From: Oscillospiraceae bacterium
GTDB taxonomy: Bacteria; Bacillota; Clostridia; Oscillospirales; Acutalibacteraceae
Direction of reading: 5' to 3'
Length of the DNA: 64,000 nucleotides
NCBI GenBank assembly: GCA_015065645.1
Contig: SVPW01000006.1
Span: forward strand, 1-64,000
Shown: positions 16,092-25,530 of the stretch, one piece after another
Numbering within the stretch: position 1 is the first letter of the stretch
How the letters are laid out: each line of letters begins with the position of its first letter
The notes under the pieces: model-generated
Seen by the model: the letters and a program-made list of their open reading frames with translations, nothing else
Told to the model about the DNA's origin: nothing
The model's database searches: none
Program-made: the position numbers and the translations under genes

Positions 16092-16958
16092 CTATTCCTT
16101 AATACCTGCACTGCTCATAGTCTCAAGCACATTAGACTGTGTAAACATATAAACCAAGATTGGCGGAATCATCATAAGCACAGTAACCGCCATTGCTGAA
16201 CCCGAACGGGCAAGACCGCTTGATACAACCGAACCCATAACACTCGGCAATGTTTTCATACTTTCGGAGAAAATAAGGTTTCCTCCTGTTGCCGCCCATG
16301 CATTTTGGAAGCTGAAAAGTGTAAGTGTTAGCCACGCCGGCTTTGCAAGTGGCATTACAAGCTGCCAAAATATTCTGCCTGCTCCCGCACCGTCTATACG
16401 GGCAGCTTCTATCAATACATCAGGCACATTCTGATCCATAAACTGCTTTATAAGGAATACTCCCATTGTGCTTGCCATTGCCGGCAGTATATATGCCCAA
16501 TAGGTATCTATAATACCTATTTTAGTAAAAATAAGATACTGCGGTACTGCAAGGGTGGTTCCGTTATAAAGAAGTGCAAATTGAACAAGGGTAAAGAATG
16601 TTTTGGTTAATCTATTCTTTACCTGACAGGTAACAAATGCTGCCATTGAGGAAACTACTACCTGTAAAACAGTAATACTTGTTGTAACAAACAGGGTATT
16701 TACTATATATCGGCTAAGCGGAACCTCCAAATTTGAAAGCAGTTCCGGCAATGCCGCAAAGTTTTTGAATGTGGGACGAACCACGAAAAACTTAGGCGGA
16801 AAAGCAAGTAATTCATCCAAAGGCTTAAATGAAGTTACCACCGAATAAATAAGCGGTATTATTGTAAAAAGTCCGGCAAGGATGAGAATAAGTGAATAAA
16901 CCACATTGCCAAATCTTGAACGGGTAAACCGTTTATAACGAGCTTTTTGTTTTTTCAT
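16092..16958 (-). CDS. Carbohydrate ABC transporter permease (MalG-like), pair 2 of cassette A
   Basis: 288 residues with multiple membrane segments and the EAA loop LIEAARIDGAGAGRIFWQLV. It is the partner of the MalF-like gene 16969-17883 and paralogous to 62530-63396, with the same length and ending (ETMSSAGIKE versus ETMSSSGIKE). Its GAGGGTGA ribosome binding site overlaps the end of the upstream permease gene. It probably imports the ligand of the neighbouring CBM-carrying binding protein. Confidence 0.9.
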   Translation of the reverse strand: MKKQKARYKRFTRSRFGNVVYSLILILAGLFTIIPLIYSVVTSFKPLDELLAFPPKFFVVRPTFKNFAALPELLSNLEVPLSRYIVNTLFVTTSITVLQVVVSSMAAFVTCQVKNRLTKTFFTLVQFALLYNGTTLAVPQYLIFTKIGIIDTYWAYILPAMASTMGVFLIKQFMDQNVPDVLIEAARIDGAGAGRIFWQLVMPLAKPAWLTLTLFSFQNAWAATGGNLIFSESMKTLPSVMGSVVSSGLARSGSAMAVTVLMMIPPILVYMFTQSNVLETMSSAGIKE

Positions 16959-16968
16959 TTACTCACCC

Positions 16969-17883
16969 TCACTTTCCTGTTGAATCAATGAGCTTACCTA
17001 TAACCACACGGGTTATAGCCATAAGTGCAAACAAGAATACAGAGAGTGCCGCCGCATATCCCATTTCAAATCTTGTTCCTGATACATCGCTCAGGTGGGT
17101 AACTATTGTATGGGTTGAATAATTCACGCTTGGGAAGCCTGTAAGCGTGGTTGCAATAGCACTTACAGAAAATGCCGACTGTATTTGCATAACTGCACTG
17201 AAAAGCAAAATATTGCTCATAGAAGGCATTGTTATATACCATAATTCCTGCCAGCGGTTTCTGATTCCGTCAATAGCACCCGCTTCATAAAGTGCGGTAT
17301 CCACATTTTGAAGTCCCGAAATATTAGCGAGGAATGAAACACCCATACTCATCCACAGCTGAACAATTATAACCAAGGTCATAGCATAATTTGCATCATT
17401 AAACCATTGTATAGGCTCACTAATAACATTCATCGAAAGCAAAAGGCTGTTTACATATCCATAGCTATCACCGCTAAACATTACCTGCCATATAAAATAA
17501 ACATTTCCCATAAGAGCGGGAGAATAAAACAAGAATGAAAGAACGGTTCTAACCTTTGGACCTAATTCGTTTATCATCCAAGCCAACATAAACGAAAGCA
17601 TAAAGCCTATAGGACCTGTTACCACCGCAAACATAAGGGTATTTTTCAAAGCAATCATAAAAACCTTATCTTCAATAAACATTCTGAAGTAGTTTTCAAG
17701 CCCGTTAAATTGCGGGGTATTTATCATATCGTATTTTGTAAAGCTAAGAGCCAGAGAGGCAAATACCGGCACTATCATAAACATTACAAAAACAACCAAA
17801 AAGGGCATTATCATAAGTGTGAGGGTGATTTTATCACCCGTACTCCATTTACTTACCCCTTTGCGCTTTTTTAACTTTGTCAT
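16969..17883 (-). CDS. Sugar ABC transporter permease (MalF-like), pair 2 of cassette A
   Basis: 304 residues. The EAA loop reads YEAGAIDGIRNRWQELWYIT, nearly the same as in 63418-64000. Hydrophobic segments begin near residue 20 and the order fits a CUT1 MalF-type subunit without the long periplasmic insert. It lies 12 bases downstream of the large solute-binding gene with a strong AAGGAGG site, so these two genes and 16092 form one importer. Confidence 0.9.
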   Translation of the reverse strand: MTKLKKRKGVSKWSTGDKITLTLMIMPFLVVFVMFMIVPVFASLALSFTKYDMINTPQFNGLENYFRMFIEDKVFMIALKNTLMFAVVTGPIGFMLSFMLAWMINELGPKVRTVLSFLFYSPALMGNVYFIWQVMFSGDSYGYVNSLLLSMNVISEPIQWFNDANYAMTLVIIVQLWMSMGVSFLANISGLQNVDTALYEAGAIDGIRNRWQELWYITMPSMSNILLFSAVMQIQSAFSVSAIATTLTGFPSVNYSTHTIVTHLSDVSGTRFEMGYAAALSVFLFALMAITRVVIGKLIDSTGK

Positions 17884-17895
17884 TATCTCCCCTCC

Positions 17896-20706
17896 TTACT
17901 TCTTTACATATTCTTCGGTTTTACGGCGAATTTCGTCATCAGCCTCAGGAATCCATTTTTCAAGCATATCCTCAACATTTTGCCCATTATTTACAACATT
18001 CCAATAAACCTGTTGTACAGAACGGGAAACATAATAGCTTCCCGGCACTTCAGGGAAATTCTTAACCTTTGAGAACTGATTTTGCAATGCATTGAGTGTT
18101 ACATTATCCCAACCAAGCTTATAAACCGCATTAAGATTTGCCGATTCATATCTGCCCGATGCACCCAAAATAGACTCAATATTGGTTGAAAATCTATACT
18201 GAATGTCATCCGATGTCCACCAATCAAGGAATTTCCAAGCCTTATCCTTTTTCTCTGACCATTCAAGAATTACATTAGCTGTACCTGTGCCGTTAACATA
18301 GTTTGAAACAGTGCCGTCCTCATTTAAAAATCCGGGAAGCTCAACCATACGCCACTTACCGTTAATTTCAGGGGCGGCTGCTCTGAGTGTTGCGTTTTCT
18401 GCATAAGAGGCTATAGCCATAGGCATAAGGCCTGTTCTGAAACGATTGAAGAAACTATATGTTTTTGGGAATTTATACTTTGTATAAAAATCGGTCATAA
18501 AGGTATAAGCCTCTACCGCTTCGGCAGACATCAAATTGGTTGCACTTTTATCCTCTTTATAAGGTGATACACCCATTTGTGCCATAAACATAAATCCATC
18601 GGTAGTCATACCGCAGTTCATATTATTAAGGGTTAATACCTTGGAAACCTTTATAAATTCATCCCATGTTTTAGGTATTTCAAGATTCAATTCCTCAAAA
18701 ATATCGGTACGGATAAACATCATATTAAAGGTTTCGGTGCTGGGCAAACCGTAAACACCGTTTTGATATTCATAAGGAACTGTTGCAGTTTTGCTAAAGC
18801 GTTTTATTATTTCATTATAATTATCAAACTTTTTAAGATCATACAATAAACCACGCATAGCATAGTTAAGAGGATCTGTTCTTGCAACACTTAATTGCAT
18901 ATCAGGTCCGTTTCCTGCAAGACCTGCTTGTACCAAGGTTGTTGCAGTGATTTTTATATCTACATCTATTCCGTACTTTGGAGTGAAATCATTTGAAATC
19001 AAATTTTCAAGAAGTGTAATCTGGTCACGACCCCAATTAAGCCAAAGAACAAGAGATTCCTCATTTCTTTGTGCGGCGGTATAATCATCCTCAAAAGAAC
19101 TAAACAATCTTTTGAAGAAAAACTCTACCTCATCCCAAAAGCCAACATTGCCATGCTTAAATTCACAGCCCGGTTTTGTTAGTAAAACAGTATCTATATC
19201 AAGAGCCATATTCTGCATTTCATAAGCCCATGAGCAAAGGCTTGAATAGTTATCATAAAAGGCAGAAAGCTTTGTATGAGCCTTATATTTAACCTCAAGC
19301 ATCTGATCTATTGTAACGGCGGCTTTTCTTACTATTTGTGCATTGGAGCCACCCTTAGAGCCTGATATTTTTTCACTGTATTTTGCTAAGCTTTCAAGTT
19401 TTTTAGAAAGCTTAGGTAACTCTTCGCCAAGCTCAGGAATAGCTACAAACAAATCATAATCACGATTATTATCGGGTGTTTCACCGGTGATTTTTACTAT
19501 TTTGCGGTAAAGAACACCTAAAGTATCGGTGATTTCTTTAAGCTGGGCAGCATAATCCGCAAGCTCACCCAATGTTACGGTAAGAGTAAGGGTATGATTC
19601 CCCTTTGTTAAATAAACAGGCATTTCTTTACCCTTATTATCTTCAAGGGTGAAATATTGCCAACCACTGCTGTAATTAAACGGTATTGCTTCGGCTTCTT
19701 TAAATGGTGTTTTACCGTCTATTGATAATCTTCTGTAAGAAGTACCCTCTTGAAGATAATTTTGCCTAAAATGGAATCCTAATTTATACCAACCATCTGT
19801 TGGAGCTTCTATCTCCCAAGTAATTGCACCGCCCAAGCTGTTCCAATTAGTACCGCCTATGTAATTCATCCTTTTACTGAATGGGTCAGCAGGAGAAACA
19901 TCGGCATCATTTCTTGCGCTCATGGGAACAAAGCTTTTTTGGCTTTTAGCCTTTGCCTTTTCGCCCTCTATTACAATTTCTTTACCGGAATATGAAGGAG
20001 AATTTTTAAATCCAAAAGCATACTCATTATAAGAAGGTAATTCTTGCGGAATTTCAAAAACTAATTTTTCTATCCTAACAGATTCAGCCTTTAAAGATAG
20101 AGAAACTGTATGCACACCCTTGCTAAGTGCGATTTTAAGTTCATCAGTAACAAAACCCTCACTATCAAAAATTCCGCTTACCTGTTTTTCAAAAACCTCT
20201 ATTTGCTCGGGTGAAAATTCATCATTGCTTTTTTTGCTTTTATCAAAGGTATCTGTTGAATTTTTCCACTGCCTGTAAAGCAAGAAATTTTCGGCTTGTG
20301 TATATGGAATTTCACCATCAATACTTAAAGATAATTCAATATTACTGCCGTTACCGTCAATAGCGGTATAATATATAAAAGGAATATAAAAGGCATTTTC
20401 CGCCACATCTATTGTCCAACTTATGCTATCCCCCACCTGTGTTAAAGCAACACCCTCAGGAAGCACGGCCACACCTGAACCCGAATGTGAAAATCCGGAG
20501 GTTGTGTCCATAATTACAGGCATTGTAGCATTAGCAAAATCCTTATTTGCTTCTAAATAATCTACATAACCGTTTTCGGTTTCGGCCGTTATTACTATGC
20601 CACCTGCTTGAAAATTTTGATTTTCAGGCTCAGCATTTACATTCCACATACCAAGCATGGTAATCATTGCAGTTGCAAGTATTAATGCCATTATCCTTTT
20701 ATACAT
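17896..20706 (-). CDS. Solute-binding protein (family 1) with N-terminal carbohydrate-binding domains
   Basis: 936 residues from ATG at 20706 (MYKRIMAL), directly after AGGAGG; a longer in-frame start lacks a site. A ~25-residue signal peptide without a lipobox cysteine precedes two CBM-like beta-sandwiches (~residues 35-190 and ~245-390) and a helical linker. From ~550 a family 1 solute-binding domain follows (LVLWLNWGRDQITLLENLI, GNGPDMQLSV, VPYEYQNGVYGLPST, PKTWDEFIKV, WKFLDWWTS). It should capture oligosaccharides for permeases 16969 and 16092. Fused binding modules and the absent lipid anchor are unusual for a Gram-positive binding protein. Two hairpins precede the gene. Confidence 0.85.
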   Translation of the reverse strand: MYKRIMALILATAMITMLGMWNVNAEPENQNFQAGGIVITAETENGYVDYLEANKDFANATMPVIMDTTSGFSHSGSGVAVLPEGVALTQVGDSISWTIDVAENAFYIPFIYYTAIDGNGSNIELSLSIDGEIPYTQAENFLLYRQWKNSTDTFDKSKKSNDEFSPEQIEVFEKQVSGIFDSEGFVTDELKIALSKGVHTVSLSLKAESVRIEKLVFEIPQELPSYNEYAFGFKNSPSYSGKEIVIEGEKAKAKSQKSFVPMSARNDADVSPADPFSKRMNYIGGTNWNSLGGAITWEIEAPTDGWYKLGFHFRQNYLQEGTSYRRLSIDGKTPFKEAEAIPFNYSSGWQYFTLEDNKGKEMPVYLTKGNHTLTLTVTLGELADYAAQLKEITDTLGVLYRKIVKITGETPDNNRDYDLFVAIPELGEELPKLSKKLESLAKYSEKISGSKGGSNAQIVRKAAVTIDQMLEVKYKAHTKLSAFYDNYSSLCSWAYEMQNMALDIDTVLLTKPGCEFKHGNVGFWDEVEFFFKRLFSSFEDDYTAAQRNEESLVLWLNWGRDQITLLENLISNDFTPKYGIDVDIKITATTLVQAGLAGNGPDMQLSVARTDPLNYAMRGLLYDLKKFDNYNEIIKRFSKTATVPYEYQNGVYGLPSTETFNMMFIRTDIFEELNLEIPKTWDEFIKVSKVLTLNNMNCGMTTDGFMFMAQMGVSPYKEDKSATNLMSAEAVEAYTFMTDFYTKYKFPKTYSFFNRFRTGLMPMAIASYAENATLRAAAPEINGKWRMVELPGFLNEDGTVSNYVNGTGTANVILEWSEKKDKAWKFLDWWTSDDIQYRFSTNIESILGASGRYESANLNAVYKLGWDNVTLNALQNQFSKVKNFPEVPGSYYVSRSVQQVYWNVVNNGQNVEDMLEKWIPEADDEIRRKTEEYVKK

Positions 20707-20740
20707 ATTTTTTCCTCCTATCGGATTAAACTTCAAAAGC

Positions 20741-20780
20741 TTAGGTAAAGCAACCGAAAAAATCCGATTACTTTACCTAA
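20741..20780 (-). promoter_or_regulatory. Hairpin with possible pseudoknot to the ribosome binding site of 17896-20706
   Basis: TTAGGTAAAG (20741-20750) and CTTTACCTAA (20771-20780) form a perfect 10-bp stem. On the mRNA its loop contains AUCGGAUU, which is fully complementary over 8 bases to AAUCCGAU lying directly before the AGGAGG of the binding-protein gene. Loop pairing could hide the ribosome binding site. The regulatory role is inferred. Confidence 0.45.
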
Positions 20781-20782
20781 AC

Positions 20783-20812
20783 TGCGGAAACTACCAAATA
20801 CAAATTTCCGCA
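20783..20812 (-). other. Intercistronic hairpin, 8-bp perfect stem
   Basis: TGCGGAAA (20783-20790) pairs with TTTCCGCA (20805-20812). It directly follows the stop of 20827-25512 on the mRNA and stacks next to the 20741-20780 hairpin. No U-run follows. Confidence 0.5.
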
Positions 20813-20826
20813 ATTAGGTTTAAATA

Positions 20827-23800
20827 TTATTTATTCTTTTTATTCTTGCGCTTTATAAGAATTACAGTAAGAACTACTCCTCCCGCTACAAGCACAACAC
20901 CTATACCGCATATAAGAAGTATAATCCATAAAGCTATACCATCAGAAGTATCCTGCGGTGCTTCACGGGTAACCGTAATTTTATATGTACGGCGACCGCC
21001 ATTTTCGGTTTCTACAACAACCTTTATAATGTTATTACCAACATATTCAAGGTTTGTATCACCTATCGTAACCTTTGCGCCGTCATATTCTGCAACTGCC
21101 GTTAAGGTAACCTTTGAAATTTCAAAAGGAACTATAGCTGTGTATTCCTTAATATCGGGATCAAATGCAGGTGAAATTTTTGCTTCTTTAAGCTTTAACA
21201 CGGAAAGTCTTGTACTGATTGCAGGTTTAGATTCATCTTCTGTTTGGTTATCACCGTTATTTCCGGATGAATCACCGCCGGAAGATTCATTTGTAGCATT
21301 AGTCCACTTAAAATCACTTGCCTTTAGTAAATCCTTACCTGTTGTAGCAAATACATCCGCAAGCAGTACCTCAGCCTCACTATACTTACTTATATTACCA
21401 ACCTGCAAAGTGAAGGTTGCTACAACCTTACCCTTTGTAAAGCTTCCCAAAGCCGAGAAATAAACATCCTTTTCCTGCTCACTGTAATAAAATTCACCAT
21501 CAGATGAAGCAGAAACAAAAAACAATCCTGCCGGGAGTTGGATTTTACCGTTAAGAGCAGAGGTATTATTTGTGTTACAAATAAGTGCTACATTAATTTC
21601 TTCTCCTGCACCAAAGCTTTTAGGTCCTGAAAGTATGAAGTTTGATTTACCGCTTTTTGGTGCCGCAGAATTAAGCATACTGTCATAAACGGTAATTTCG
21701 CCATCTTTATCAATATCTGCCGCTTTAAAATAATTACCCGAAAGCAATTCAACCTTTGCAAGATGTTTAAGTATAGCAGAAGCATCGCCTTTATCTGCTA
21801 AGCCGTCACCTGTTACATCTCCTATAATCATTACATCGGCTCTATCCTTTACAACAGGTCCGTCCATAAGTCTTAACTGCATTCCCGTTGCAAGAAGCAT
21901 TGATTTATCCGTAATTTCCTTGCCACTGTTATCAAATAAGCGTATATATTCAGAGTTTTCAAGCTTATCCAATACTGATTTTACGGATGTTTTGGTATTA
22001 ACACCAAGTAAATTACCATTTGTAAAGCTATAAGATTTATCAAAAGAGTGTAATTTTGATGGGAAGTTATCCTCTACCTCTTTAAGTACAGCAGCATTCT
22101 TGGTTTCAAAAAGGCGAATATCGTCTATATATGCGGCACCGCCGCCATCATAAACGAATATACCAACACGGTTTCTATCCTTGGTGTTAAAGGTAACACC
22201 GAATGACTGCCAATTACAGTTTTCATCAAAACCGTCTCCTGCAAAATCAAGCTTGCCGATTACGGTAGGCAGTTTCATATTTTCGGTAACCTGAGCATAC
22301 ATTTCACTTCTATAGCCGCTTAAAATACCTACTGCACCGCCACCCTCTTCAGTAACGGAACATTTTGCCGAGAAGGTATATTCTGTATTCGGCTTTACAT
22401 CCACCCAACGGATATAATAAATTCTTCGTGGATGTGTTGCCGTGCTGTTATAATAAAATGCGTTTTTCTGAATACTGTGCTTACTATCAGCCTTATTAAG
22501 GTCGGTTCCCAATAATGTACTATTAGTTAAATTCCAGAAATTTGAATCTGTTTCAAAATCAAAGCCTTCATTTAACAGATTGTCAGAATCGGTCTTTGTT
22601 GCCAATTTATCAGGCGATTCATCTAAAATCTCAACATCCGAAATTTTATTAAAATCCGAAACATAAGTTTTAGCATTAGCTTCCTCAAAGATATATAAGT
22701 TATCTATATCAATAGAGTCATCCGTTCCCCTTATCATAAATTTAAGGGTGGTGGCATCATTGGTTTTTATACTAAAGTTAAGCATATGCCACTTATTATC
22801 CGCCGCAGATGGTGAACACTGCATGGTAGCGGTATATAAACGTCCAAACTCAGAATCCGGACTTGATGTGAGTATAAATGTATCGGTATCGGGGTCTGCA
22901 AAGCCGAAAGAAATATGATTTTTACCAAGCTTACTTCCGTCTATCTTGTCATATCGCACCAAAAGATTTGCGTAATACACCGTATTTGGTTTAACGTCTA
23001 ACATAATATAGGCGATATTTTCCTTATTATCAGCCGTAAACTCAAGGTATTTATTCTCACCCTCTGAAACAACCTGTGTTCCCTTTCCTAAAAATTTATT
23101 AGGAGCATTAAATCCGCAATCCAACCAAAGATTATTTTCCAAATCACATATATATGGAAAATCGTTATACGGATTAGCATTATGCATATCAATGAAATAC
23201 GGTCTTACCAAGCTTTGAGCTGTATCGGCAACCTTATCGGTTTTTACAGCCTTAATATCATCTATATAATATTGTGATTCAAGCATGGTTTGGAAAACCA
23301 CATAAAGGAGATTACTTTTTCCGCTGTTTACAACCACAGAGTGATATTTCCAATCGTTACTTGTTTCAAGCTTGCTTTTTGCAATTATTGATTCAAAATC
23401 AAAAGTACCGTCCTTTGAAATGCAAAATGCAGCTGTTTCATTGCTAAAAGTACCTTTATAGCGGAAGGATATTTCATAATTTGTGTTCTTTTCGGTTTTA
23501 AAGCTTTGACTTATGGTCTTGTGAAAGCCTGCCAAAACATTCATACCGTATCCGTTACCGCCATAGTTTTCATTTGAAAGTTCAAAATAATCCGAATCAA
23601 ATGCCCATGCAATTTCGTTTTTGCTGAAATCGCCGTTCATAATAAGCGAGCCTTCATCATCCATTTTAAAGATGAGTACATCATCAATAAAGCCGTCAAC
23701 CGATTTATGTGATTGGAATTTGATTGAATAAACATCATCCTCTTCGGGGACAAATACATCGCTTATAACCGTTTGCCATGTATCAGCTTTTCCGATAATC

Positions 23801-25512
23801 CCTCCGACAACAAACCCTTCGGTACTTGGTTCAACACCTGTTATCGGTTGATTTTCATTATCGTAAGCCTTGGTAATTGCCCATCTTGAAGATGACATAT
23901 TACCTCTGAAGCTGAATATTGCAACATATTTTTCATTCTTTTGCACGCTAAATTTTTGGCTGATTTTAGGATAATAGTTTGCGTTAGGCATTTTAAGAGA
24001 GCCTGAGCCTGAATTTGTTACATTGCCTACATAAAATTCAGTTGAATCCTTATCCCAGCCTGAAAGACCGGCTTCAAAGCCTGCATTGGTTAATACCGAT
24101 TCTATTTTTTGTGGCAAATTAACCTTTTTAATAACAACATCATCAAAAACAACGGTGTTGGATGTTGCCGTTTGGAAAGCGATTGCCAAACGAGAATAGC
24201 TTCCGCTGTTTACCGTAACTATAACATTAGTCCAATCAGGATTTTCAATTTTATGTGATTTGCCTGTGATAAAGCCTGTTTTACCCTCATTTGTTTCGGG
24301 AGCATATCCTGAAACGGAATCCTCACTTGCATCCGATACAGCCCACTTAACCCAACTGGTCTTAGCGGTTGAGGTAGCAGTATATGCATAAGCAAAAGAA
24401 ATTTGATAGAAGGTATTCTTCTCAACATCTACCGCCTGCCACATTTTATTATTTAAACCGGAAGGCTGTTTCAAAGCCTTTTCACCGCTATTTACAGGAT
24501 CGGTAACAACAGAATATGTACCTGCATTTTTCTTCCAATTATTAAATCCATCTTCAAATCCGCCGTTTTTAAGAAGATTATCAGAGCTATCAATAGTAAC
24601 GCAAACCGCATCAATTAAAATTTCTCCGCTGTTTCCTGCCCATATTACCAAACGGTGTTCTGTGCGGAACATAGAAGAAAATCCAACAGTTACGGATTTC
24701 CATTCATCGGTTGATTCTAAAGCGTATTTTTCGCCTATAAGATTGGTACTGCTTACTTCCTCACGCACTCTTGAAATTCCAAAAGAAGCGGCACCACCCT
24801 TATATTTAAAGGAAACCGTATAGTTTACTTCCTTTTCTGTTGGGAAATCGTAATATATACCGTTTTCTTCACCTGATGGAATACCAAGTGTTACAAAACC
24901 ATCTGTTCCGTTACCTTTGAACGAAGGACTATCTCCAAAAGATTTCCAACCCTCAAAGCAGCTTTCAAAAGAACCGTTTTGTATGATATTATTACTTTTT
25001 TTATAAGAATAAGGAACCGAAACCGCATCTATCTCAACATCCGTACCCTGAACACCAAAATAAAAATCGGTATACTTTGAATGTTTAAATTCAAAAGTAC
25101 AATATTTCCAATCATTTGTCTGCTCAAGTGTAAGGCTCTTAATTGTTACATACTTTCCTGAGGTGTTTTTATAAAAAACTGCTACTTTATCCGTAGTGGC
25201 CGCAGTATCATTACGATACCAAAAAGCAAAGGTATATGTAACATCCTTTTTGAGACTGAGTTTTTCGGAATAAAGATATGTGCTACCTCCATTGACGATA
25301 TATTCACCATCAAAGGCAGTTGAGCTTTTAACTCTTCCATTCTTCCAAAATTCACCCGTTTCAAAGCTGCCGTCAACAATATATCCATAACCAACATCGG
25401 CACCTGAATATTGGGTTTCGGTAAAAATCGGAATAGATATCAACAAAATTACGGAAACCAAAATAACAGCTAAAATACGGCTTAAAATATTATTTTTAAA
25501 TATTTTAGTCAT
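20827..25512 (-). CDS. Giant membrane-anchored multi-CBM protein with dockerin, cohesin-like and cadherin-like domains
   Basis: 1561 residues with a signal peptide. Six or so carbohydrate-binding beta-sandwiches follow, each opening with a motif such as NGSFESCFEGW, NGGFEDGFNNW, NAGFEAGLSGW or NGDFSKNEIAW. A dockerin-like segment lies at ~1228-1284 (GDVTGDGLADKGDA; second loop ADIDKDGEITVYDS, its helix degenerate). Next come a cohesin-like domain (~1288-1407), a cadherin-like beta-sandwich (~1434-1517), one membrane helix (~1525-1552) and a KRKNKKNK tail. No catalytic motif is seen. It could be a surface glycan-binding anchor that also receives dockerin proteins. The N-terminal half is paralogous to 29157-32123. 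Confidence 0.8.
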   Translation of the reverse strand: MTKIFKNNILSRILAVILVSVILLISIPIFTETQYSGADVGYGYIVDGSFETGEFWKNGRVKSSTAFDGEYIVNGGSTYLYSEKLSLKKDVTYTFAFWYRNDTAATTDKVAVFYKNTSGKYVTIKSLTLEQTNDWKYCTFEFKHSKYTDFYFGVQGTDVEIDAVSVPYSYKKSNNIIQNGSFESCFEGWKSFGDSPSFKGNGTDGFVTLGIPSGEENGIYYDFPTEKEVNYTVSFKYKGGAASFGISRVREEVSSTNLIGEKYALESTDEWKSVTVGFSSMFRTEHRLVIWAGNSGEILIDAVCVTIDSSDNLLKNGGFEDGFNNWKKNAGTYSVVTDPVNSGEKALKQPSGLNNKMWQAVDVEKNTFYQISFAYAYTATSTAKTSWVKWAVSDASEDSVSGYAPETNEGKTGFITGKSHKIENPDWTNVIVTVNSGSYSRLAIAFQTATSNTVVFDDVVIKKVNLPQKIESVLTNAGFEAGLSGWDKDSTEFYVGNVTNSGSGSLKMPNANYYPKISQKFSVQKNEKYVAIFSFRGNMSSSRWAITKAYDNENQPITGVEPSTEGFVVGGIIGKADTWQTVISDVFVPEEDDVYSIKFQSHKSVDGFIDDVLIFKMDDEGSLIMNGDFSKNEIAWAFDSDYFELSNENYGGNGYGMNVLAGFHKTISQSFKTEKNTNYEISFRYKGTFSNETAAFCISKDGTFDFESIIAKSKLETSNDWKYHSVVVNSGKSNLLYVVFQTMLESQYYIDDIKAVKTDKVADTAQSLVRPYFIDMHNANPYNDFPYICDLENNLWLDCGFNAPNKFLGKGTQVVSEGENKYLEFTADNKENIAYIMLDVKPNTVYYANLLVRYDKIDGSKLGKNHISFGFADPDTDTFILTSSPDSEFGRLYTATMQCSPSAADNKWHMLNFSIKTNDATTLKFMIRGTDDSIDIDNLYIFEEANAKTYVSDFNKISDVEILDESPDKLATKTDSDNLLNEGFDFETDSNFWNLTNSTLLGTDLNKADSKHSIQKNAFYYNSTATHPRRIYYIRWVDVKPNTEYTFSAKCSVTEEGGGAVGILSGYRSEMYAQVTENMKLPTVIGKLDFAGDGFDENCNWQSFGVTFNTKDRNRVGIFVYDGGGAAYIDDIRLFETKNAAVLKEVEDNFPSKLHSFDKSYSFTNGNLLGVNTKTSVKSVLDKLENSEYIRLFDNSGKEITDKSMLLATGMQLRLMDGPVVKDRADVMIIGDVTGDGLADKGDASAILKHLAKVELLSGNYFKAADIDKDGEITVYDSMLNSAAPKSGKSNFILSGPKSFGAGEEINVALICNTNNTSALNGKIQLPAGLFFVSASSDGEFYYSEQEKDVYFSALGSFTKGKVVATFTLQVGNISKYSEAEVLLADVFATTGKDLLKASDFKWTNATNESSGGDSSGNNGDNQTEDESKPAISTRLSVLKLKEAKISPAFDPDIKEYTAIVPFEISKVTLTAVAEYDGAKVTIGDTNLEYVGNNIIKVVVETENGGRRTYKITVTREAPQDTSDGIALWIILLICGIGVVLVAGGVVLTVILIKRKNKKNK

Positions 25513-25530
25513 TTATTTACTTCCTTTCTG

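Noticed and set aside
20657-21463. Plus-strand 268-codon frame
   Set aside because: It is a shadow of 20827-25512 and of the preceding intergenic hairpins, with low-complexity composition and no ribosome binding site.
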